From NCBI GenBank assembly GCA_034927685.1, contig JAYFPO010000020.1, forward strand, positions 1 to 64,000: DNA of 64,000 nucleotides, written 5' to 3'. Every line of letters starts with the position of its first letter. The stretch's first letter is position 1. The DNA comes from RGIG3159 sp034927685 (GTDB taxonomy: Bacteria; Bacillota; Clostridia; Oscillospirales; Oscillospiraceae). A program made the translations under genes and the position numbers. The notes beneath the pieces were generated by a model, which was given only the letters and a program-made list of their open reading frames with translations, was not told the DNA's origin and did no database searches. Shown here one piece after another: positions 59,002 to 64,000 of this stretch.

Positions 59002-61635
59002 ATGTCGTATAAGTACGTTTACCTGTTCTCGGAAGGCAATGCGCAGATGCGCAACCTGTTAGGCGGTAAGGGCGCCAATCTGGCCGAAATGACCGGCCTT
59101 GGTCTGCCTGTTCCGCAGGGCTTCACCATCACGACGGAGGCCTGTACCAAGTACTACGAAGATGATCGTCAGATTAACGACGAAATCCAAACTGAAATCA
59201 TGGAATATATCGGTAAGCTGGAAGCGCTCACCGGCAAGAGCTTCGGCGATTTACACAATCCGCTGCTGGTTTCCGTCCGTTCCGGCGCCCGCGCGTCTAT
59301 GCCCGGCATGATGGATACCATCCTGAACCTGGGCCTCAACGATGACGTCACCAGAATCATGGCCAAAAAGTCCGGCAACCCCCGCTGGGCTTGGGACTGC
59401 TACCGCCGGTTCATTCAGATGTACTCCGACGTTGTCATGGAAGTCGGTAAAAAGCACTTCGAAGCACTGATTGACCAGATGAAGGCCGAGCGCGGCGTCA
59501 CGCAGGACGTCGATCTGACCGACAAGGATCTGAAGGCGTTGGCAGACGCCTTTAAGGCCGAATACAGGAACAAGCTTGGCATGGAGTTCCCGCAGGACCC
59601 CAGAGAGCAGCTGATGGGCGCCATCAAGGCCGTATTCCGCAGCTGGGACAATCCCCGCGCCATTTACTACCGCCGCATGAACGACATCCCCAGCAACTGG
59701 GGTACCGCCGTCAGCGTCCAGATGATGGCCTTTGGCAACCTGGGCGACACCTCCGGCACGGGCGTGGCTTTCACCCGGAACCCCGCAACCGGTGAAAAGA
59801 AACTGTTCGGCGAATTCCTGATGAATGCACAGGGCGAGGACGTCGTCGCCGGTATTCGGACCCCGCAGACCATCGACCAACTGGCCGAGATCATGCCCAA
59901 CGCCTACAAACAGTTCACCGACATCTGTGCCAAGCTGGAATACCACTACCGTGATATGCAGGACATGGAGTTCACCATTGAAGATCGGAAGCTCTTCATG
60001 CTCCAGACCCGGAACGGCAAACGGACCGCCGCCGCCGCCATGAAGATCGCCTGCGATCTGGTGGACGAGGGCATGGTGACGGAAAAGGAAGCCGTTGCCA
60101 TGATCGATCCCAAGAGCCTGGACTCCCTGCTGCACCCCACTTTTGATCCCGACGCGCTGAAGAAGGCCAAACCCATCGGCCAGGGCCTGGCCGCCTCCCC
60201 CGGCGCTGCCTGCGGCAAGGTCGTCTTTACCGCGGAGGAGGCCGTCGACCAGGCCAAGGGCGGCATTAAGGTCGTTCTGGTTCGTCTGGAAACTTCCCCC
60301 GAGGATATTGAAGGCATGCACTATTCGCAGGGCATTCTGACCGTTCGCGGCGGCATGACCTCCCACGCAGCGGTCGTGGCCCGCGGCATGGGTACCTGCT
60401 GCGTTTCCGGCTGCAGCCAGATCATCATGAACGAGGACGCCAAGACCTTTGAGTTGGGCGGTAAAACCTACAAAGAGGGCGATTGGCTCTCCATTGACGG
60501 CTCCACCGGCAACATCTACGGCGAAAAGATTCTAACCGCAGAGGCAAAGATCTCCGGCGAGTTCAGCCGCATCATGGCGTGGGCAGACAAGTTCCGCGTC
60601 CTGCAGGTCCGCACCAACGCCGACACCCCCCATGACGCCAGACAGGCCGCATCCTTCGGCGCGGAGGGCATCGGCCTCTGCCGGACCGAGCACATGTTCT
60701 TCGAGCCGGACCGCATCGCCGCCATGCGCGAGATGATCGTCTCCACCACGCCCGAGCAGCGTGAAAAGGCGCTCGAGAAGCTGGAGCCCATGCAGCAATC
60801 TGACTTTGAGGGCATCTATGAGGCCATGAAGGGCCGTCCGGTCACCATCCGACTGCTGGATCCCCCTCTCCACGAGTTTGTCCCTACCGATCCCGAAGAT
60901 ATTGCAGCATTGGCGAAGGAAATGGGACTGACCGTAGAACACCTGAACAACGTCATCTCCTCTCTGCACGAATTCAACCCTATGATGGGTCACCGCGGCT
61001 GCCGTCTGGATATCACCTATCCGGAGATTGCCCAAATGCAGACCTCCGCCATCATTAAGGCCGCGCTGGCTGTCCGCAGCCGCCGCCCGGCCTGGCAGAT
61101 CACACCGGAGATCATGGTTCCGCTGGTCGGCGAAGTCAAAGAGCTGGCCTATGTCAAGGGCCTGATTGACCAGGTTGCCAGAAAGCTCATCAAGGACGCC
61201 GATTCCGATATGACCTATAAGGTCGGCACCATGATTGAGATTCCGCGGGCCGCGCTGACGGCTGACGAGATCGCCCGGGAAGCCGAATTCTTCTCCTTTG
61301 GCACCAACGACCTGACCCAGATGACCTTCGGCTTCAGCCGCGATGACGCGGGCAAGTTCCTGGCCTCCTACTATGACCAGAAAATCTACGAATCCGATCC
61401 GTTCTCCAAGCTGGATCAGGAAGGCGTCGGCAAGCTGGTCAAGCTGGCCGCCGAGCTGGGCCGCAAGACCCGCCCCGACATCAAGCTTGGCATCTGCGGT
61501 GAGCAGGGCGGCGACCCCTCCTCTGTGGAATTCTGCCACAACGTGGGCCTGAGCTATGTCTCCTGCAGCCCGTTCCGCGTCCCCATTGCCAGACTGGCCG
61601 CCGCACAGGCTGCGCTTAAGTTCCCGCAGAAGTAA
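59002..61635 (+). CDS. ppdK: pyruvate phosphate dikinase
   Basis: An 877-residue enzyme, the usual length. The N-terminal ATP-grasp domain begins at LLGGKGANLAEM; the swivelling phosphohistidine domain has GGMTSHAAVVARGMG (catalytic His near residue 455); the C-terminal PEP barrel has EGIGLCRTEHMF and GTNDLTQMTFGFSRDD. It interconverts pyruvate, ATP and phosphate with PEP, AMP and diphosphate, used in Clostridia for pyrophosphate-linked glycolysis or gluconeogenesis from acetyl-CoA-derived pyruvate. ATG 59002 follows GAAAGGGG; the upstream extension is non-coding. Single-gene unit. Confidence 0.97.
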   Translation: MSYKYVYLFSEGNAQMRNLLGGKGANLAEMTGLGLPVPQGFTITTEACTKYYEDDRQINDEIQTEIMEYIGKLEALTGKSFGDLHNPLLVSVRSGARASMPGMMDTILNLGLNDDVTRIMAKKSGNPRWAWDCYRRFIQMYSDVVMEVGKKHFEALIDQMKAERGVTQDVDLTDKDLKALADAFKAEYRNKLGMEFPQDPREQLMGAIKAVFRSWDNPRAIYYRRMNDIPSNWGTAVSVQMMAFGNLGDTSGTGVAFTRNPATGEKKLFGEFLMNAQGEDVVAGIRTPQTIDQLAEIMPNAYKQFTDICAKLEYHYRDMQDMEFTIEDRKLFMLQTRNGKRTAAAAMKIACDLVDEGMVTEKEAVAMIDPKSLDSLLHPTFDPDALKKAKPIGQGLAASPGAACGKVVFTAEEAVDQAKGGIKVVLVRLETSPEDIEGMHYSQGILTVRGGMTSHAAVVARGMGTCCVSGCSQIIMNEDAKTFELGGKTYKEGDWLSIDGSTGNIYGEKILTAEAKISGEFSRIMAWADKFRVLQVRTNADTPHDARQAASFGAEGIGLCRTEHMFFEPDRIAAMREMIVSTTPEQREKALEKLEPMQQSDFEGIYEAMKGRPVTIRLLDPPLHEFVPTDPEDIAALAKEMGLTVEHLNNVISSLHEFNPMMGHRGCRLDITYPEIAQMQTSAIIKAALAVRSRRPAWQITPEIMVPLVGEVKELAYVKGLIDQVARKLIKDADSDMTYKVGTMIEIPRAALTADEIAREAEFFSFGTNDLTQMTFGFSRDDAGKFLASYYDQKIYESDPFSKLDQEGVGKLVKLAAELGRKTRPDIKLGICGEQGGDPSSVEFCHNVGLSYVSCSPFRVPIARLAAAQAALKFPQK

Positions 61636-61649
61636 TCAGTTTGAATTAT

Positions 61650-61680
61650 GGCCGCTGCAAAATGCACTTTTGCAGCGGCC
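61650..61680 (+). terminator. hairpin after ppdK
   Basis: Perfect 13-bp arms GGCCGCTGCAAAA / TTTTGCAGCGGCC with a five-base loop. No T-run follows. It shares the GCTGCAAA core with other terminators of the window. Confidence 0.75.
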
Positions 61681-61763
61681 CTTACTTCAAGCGGGACAAA
61701 AGCATAAGTTATGCGCAAACTGGACACTGATAAGTGAGAAAAAAGCAAAAAGGAGACTTTTCT

Positions 61764-62534
61764 ATGAAGCTTGCCATTCCCTATTTTCAGGGCCAGGTGT
61801 TCCAGCATTTTGGCCACGCAACACAATTTCAGATCTACACCGTTGAGGACGGTCGAATCGCTTCCTCCGTCACACTGGAGTCCCCCGGCGGCGGCCACGC
61901 CGCGCAGGCCGCCTTCCTGTTAGAGCAGGGCGTGAGCGCCGTCCTCTGCGGCAGCATCGGCACCGGCGCGGAAGAGGCGCTGCTGGGCGCAGGCATCACC
62001 CTTTGCAGCGGCATCACCGGTGATGCCGACGAGGCTGCCGCACGCTATCTGGAGGGAACGCTTTCCTATGGTGAAGGCGCCAACTGCGAGCATCATCACG
62101 AGGAAGAGGCTTCTTCCTGCGGCGGCTGCGGAGGCGGCTGTGGAAGTTGCGGCGGAGGCTGCGGCGGCTGCGGCAGCAGTCAGGAGAGCGACTATGTTGA
62201 AACCCGCACGTTTCCAGACATTGTCCATCTGACTGCGGAGAATTTTGAGGACGAGGTTCTGCAGGACCCGGGCCTGATCTGCATCGACTTCTGGGCCACC
62301 TGGTGCGGCCCCTGCAAGACGATGGCCCCCGTTTTTGAAGAAGCGCACAGCGAACAGCCCCGGGTCAAGTTCTGCAAAATCGATGTGGATGAGCAGCCCG
62401 AGCTGGCACAACTATTCGGCATTGACAGTGTTCCCACCACTGTACTGGTGCAGAACCACCGGACGCTGACCGGCTTTGTCGGCGCCCGGGACAAGAACGT
62501 ACTGACAGAAATGATTGGGAGGTATCTCAAATGA
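61764..62534 (+). CDS. NifX-like domain fused to thioredoxin through a Cys-rich linker
   Basis: A 256-residue protein in three parts. Residues 1-100 match the dinitrogenase iron-molybdenum cofactor (NifX/NafY/MTH1175-like) fold: MKLAIPYFQGQVFQHFGHA and LCGSIGTGAEEALLGAGI (each in parts). Residues 107-140 are a His cluster followed by six cysteines (119, 122, 126, 129, 133, 136) in Gly-rich CGGC/CGSC pairs. Residues 145-256 are a thioredoxin with Trp180-Cys-Gly-Pro-Cys184 and the cis-Pro VPTTV. The NifX-like part may hold an Fe-S or metal cluster that the thioredoxin reduces; this is inference. Stop overlaps the next start (ATGA). Confidence 0.88.
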   Translation: MKLAIPYFQGQVFQHFGHATQFQIYTVEDGRIASSVTLESPGGGHAAQAAFLLEQGVSAVLCGSIGTGAEEALLGAGITLCSGITGDADEAAARYLEGTLSYGEGANCEHHHEEEASSCGGCGGGCGSCGGGCGGCGSSQESDYVETRTFPDIVHLTAENFEDEVLQDPGLICIDFWATWCGPCKTMAPVFEEAHSEQPRVKFCKIDVDEQPELAQLFGIDSVPTTVLVQNHRTLTGFVGARDKNVLTEMIGRYLK

Positions 62535-62728
62535 AAGTCCGACTGAACAGCGACGCAGAGATTGTTCAAACCATTCGGGAAGGCCTCAAGGCCAAGGATG
62601 GCTACTGCCCCTGTCGCATTGCCAAAACGCCGGAGAACAAATGCATGTGCAAGGAATTCCGTGACCAGATCGCCGATGACAATTTTGAGGGCTACTGCCA
62701 CTGCATGCTCTACTACAAGGAAAAATAG
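62531..62728 (+). CDS. ferredoxin-thioredoxin reductase catalytic-subunit-like protein
   Basis: A 65-residue protein with the FTR catalytic motif set CPC (26-28), CMC (38-40) and CHC (56-58), which in FTR carry the 4Fe-4S cluster and redox disulfide. It is shorter than plant and cyanobacterial catalytic subunits (about 115 residues) and no variable subunit gene adjoins. It overlaps the NifX-thioredoxin fusion gene by 4 bases, so it is made with its likely partner thioredoxin. Ferredoxin-driven reduction of that thioredoxin is the natural reading. Confidence 0.88.
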   Translation: MKVRLNSDAEIVQTIREGLKAKDGYCPCRIAKTPENKCMCKEFRDQIADDNFEGYCHCMLYYKEK

Positions 62729-62758
62729 AGCGCCTTTGCCGTGGTGCGGCAGCGTCTA

Positions 62759-62799
62759 AAGCAAGGACCTGATGCAAAATTTGCATCAGGTCCTTGCTT
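62759..62799. terminator. bidirectional terminator
   Basis: Perfect 20-bp arms beginning AAGCAAGGACCTGATGCAAA with a one-base centre, between the convergent FTR-like and TIGR01440 genes. Carries the TGCAAA/TTTGCA core. Confidence 0.88.
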
Positions 62800-62800
62800 C

Positions 62801-63352
62801 TTATTTCAATTCATCCACATATCTGGCCCGCTCGCCGCCGATGGACTTGGGGCGGGTCCGTGCACAGAGGATCTGCGCCTGGCCGATTGCCTTGATGCTG
62901 AGCCGCACCGGAACGGCCACATCCCGCAGGTGCATCCCAATCAGGGTGCCGCCGATGTCGATGCCGGCCTTGGCGCGGATGTGCTCCACCGCCACAGGAC
63001 TGTGAAAGTTCTCCCAAGCTGTGGTGGCAAAGGATCCGCCGGCGTGTGGCCACGGCTTCACGTTGACAATGTCATACCCGAATTTCTCCGCGGCCTCCTC
63101 TTCCAGAATCAGCGCCCGGTTTAGATGCTCGCAGCACTGAACAGCCAGATAGATGCCATGCTCCTGCAAAGCGGGATAGACGCCCCGGAAGGCCGCCTGC
63201 GCCGCCTCCAAACTGGAACCCTTTCCGATCCGCAGCCCCACCATTTCGCTGGAAGAGCAGCCAATCACAAACAGATCGCCGGCCCGCAGCTTGGCAACCT
63301 CCAGCAGCTCTGTAACAGCCTGCCGGGCCTGCTCGGTAATTTCTTCGTACAT
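62801..63352 (-). CDS. TIGR01440/UPF0340 family protein (YwlG-like)
   Basis: A 183-residue soluble protein matching the YwlG family along its length: FVIGCSSSEMVGLRIGKGSS (in parts), AVQCCEHLNRALI, and VKPWPHAGGSFATTAW. The family is widespread in Firmicutes; I know no established biochemical role. ATG 63352 follows AAAGGAGC. It lies 14 bases after the ECF S-component gene on the same strand and is probably co-transcribed. Confidence 0.88.
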   Translation of the reverse strand: MYEEITEQARQAVTELLEVAKLRAGDLFVIGCSSSEMVGLRIGKGSSLEAAQAAFRGVYPALQEHGIYLAVQCCEHLNRALILEEEAAEKFGYDIVNVKPWPHAGGSFATTAWENFHSPVAVEHIRAKAGIDIGGTLIGMHLRDVAVPVRLSIKAIGQAQILCARTRPKSIGGERARYVDELK

Positions 63353-63366
63353 TTGTGTCGCTCCTT

Positions 63367-63894
63367 TCAAAATGCGCGGATCGTTTTCCGCACAGACGGC
63401 ACATGAGAGAGCGCCTGGTACAGCAGCACACTGCTGCAAAGGCCAAAGGCACCCTGCAACAGATTGCCGGGAATGCCGGCCGCCGCAGCGAGCCCATAGC
63501 CCAGAAGAACCGACTCATAGCCGAAATAGCCGAACACCATGACAAGCTCCGCGACAACACCGCCGAGCACGGCAGCGACCGGTACACCGGTCTTTTCCCG
63601 CAGCGCGCGGAAAATTCCCGCAGCGCAGAGCGCCATCAGCGCTTTGATCAGCAGCGTGCCCGGCGCGTAGGCCACATATCCCAGCAACAGGTCCGCCAGC
63701 ATGGAGCCAACGCCAGCCGCCGCCGCGCCATAGACAGGGCCAAGCAAAAACGCGCTCAGCAGCACCATACAGTCGCCCAGATTCAGGTATCCGTTTGTAC
63801 CGGGTGTGGGGATGTGTACGATGTTTGTGGCCACATAGATCAGCGCTGCGAACATGGCGGCGAGAATCAGCTTTTGCAGCTTGATGTTTTTCAA
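63367..63894 (-). CDS. ECF transporter S component
   Basis: A 175-residue membrane protein with about six hydrophobic helices. The HIPTPGTNGYLNLGDCMVLLSAFLLGP segment (in parts) and a substrate-binding pattern like HmpT/PanT-type S components identify the family. It uses a TTG start (63892-63894) after AAAGGAGGG. The vitamin carried (hydroxymethylpyrimidine, pantothenate or another) cannot be read from sequence, and no riboswitch is visible in the 100 bases upstream. It would share the EcfAA'T module with FolT. Confidence 0.8.
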   Translation of the reverse strand: MKNIKLQKLILAAMFAALIYVATNIVHIPTPGTNGYLNLGDCMVLLSAFLLGPVYGAAAAGVGSMLADLLLGYVAYAPGTLLIKALMALCAAGIFRALREKTGVPVAAVLGGVVAELVMVFGYFGYESVLLGYGLAAAAGIPGNLLQGAFGLCSSVLLYQALSHVPSVRKTIRAF

Positions 63895-63917
63895 GAGGAT
63901 TCCCTCCTTTTTCTCCC

Positions 63918-63945
63918 ACTATACGCCTTTTCTGGTCATATTCAA
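63918..63945 (-). promoter_or_regulatory. promoter of the ECF S-component gene
   Basis: Minus-strand -35 TTGAAT (63940-63945), spacer 16, -10 TATAGT (63918-63923), 24 bases before the start codon. Confidence 0.65.
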
Positions 63946-64000
63946 GTGTCAGTTTCGTGCTAAAACATCAGGCCAGATTTTTATCCGCGCCCACGATCCA

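Overview
The window is chromosomal DNA of a spore-forming, Gram-positive member of the Clostridia, most likely Oscillospirales and probably gut-associated. The base composition is moderately GC-rich, which produces many long antisense shadow frames. Supporting genes and signals are SpoIVB, an LtaS-type enzyme, a T-box leader, a THF riboswitch, Noc, ECF S components and YesM/YesN signalling. No CRISPR array, insertion sequence, prophage, rRNA or tRNA gene was seen.

Bases 1-5000 hold an LTA synthase-like enzyme, a metal-sensing CsoR/RcnR-family repressor with an orphan half of an iron-sulfur protein, spoIVB and a small Cys-rich protein. Bases 5000-21700 are a Wood-Ljungdahl (reductive acetyl-CoA) region, nearly all on the minus strand. 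It has a formate channel, folD, fchA and fhs for the methyl branch. It then has acsV with a DUF3786 protein and a trigger-factor-like chaperone, acsB, a fused acsC-acsE, acsD, cooC/acsF, cooT and a His-rich protein. A divergent His-rich CsoR/InrS-like regulator closes the block, with an operator between two back-to-back promoters. The CO dehydrogenase (acsA/cooS), methylene-THF reductase and formate dehydrogenase are not in the window.

Bases 21700-38600 are mainly housekeeping. A THF riboswitch precedes folT-folC, which fits a cell with heavy folate-linked one-carbon flux. Next come a lipoprotein, a DD-carboxypeptidase, a YcxB-like protein, glmS, an orphan citG, TrpB2 under a tryptophan T-box, a lipid kinase, an RNA methyltransferase and an NfeD/SPFH pair. 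A P-type ATPase remnant, an AlkD-like protein, an EamA transporter and an MFS remnant follow.

Bases 38600-56300 are one catabolic locus. A YesM/YesN two-component pair faces a long minus-strand operon: Opp/Dpp-type ABC importer, NanA-like lyase, YhcH/NanQ-like protein, amidohydrolase, two tandem paralogues of an unassigned 311-residue family, a ceramidase-like protein, NagA, a CBM9-like protein and a NagB-like protein. The NagB-like protein has lost the catalytic Asp and the phosphate-loop motif. No sugar kinase, PTS or epimerase is present, so this looks like an unusual route for an N-acylated amino sugar or sialic-acid-like compound. It is my main candidate for an undescribed system.

Bases 56300-64000 hold FemAB, a Noc-type ParB protein with palindromes in its leader, pyruvate phosphate dikinase, and a NifX-like/thioredoxin fusion translationally coupled to a small ferredoxin-thioredoxin-reductase-like protein. 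A TIGR01440 protein and an ECF S component end the window. Several terminators across the window share a TGCAAA/TTTGCA stem core.
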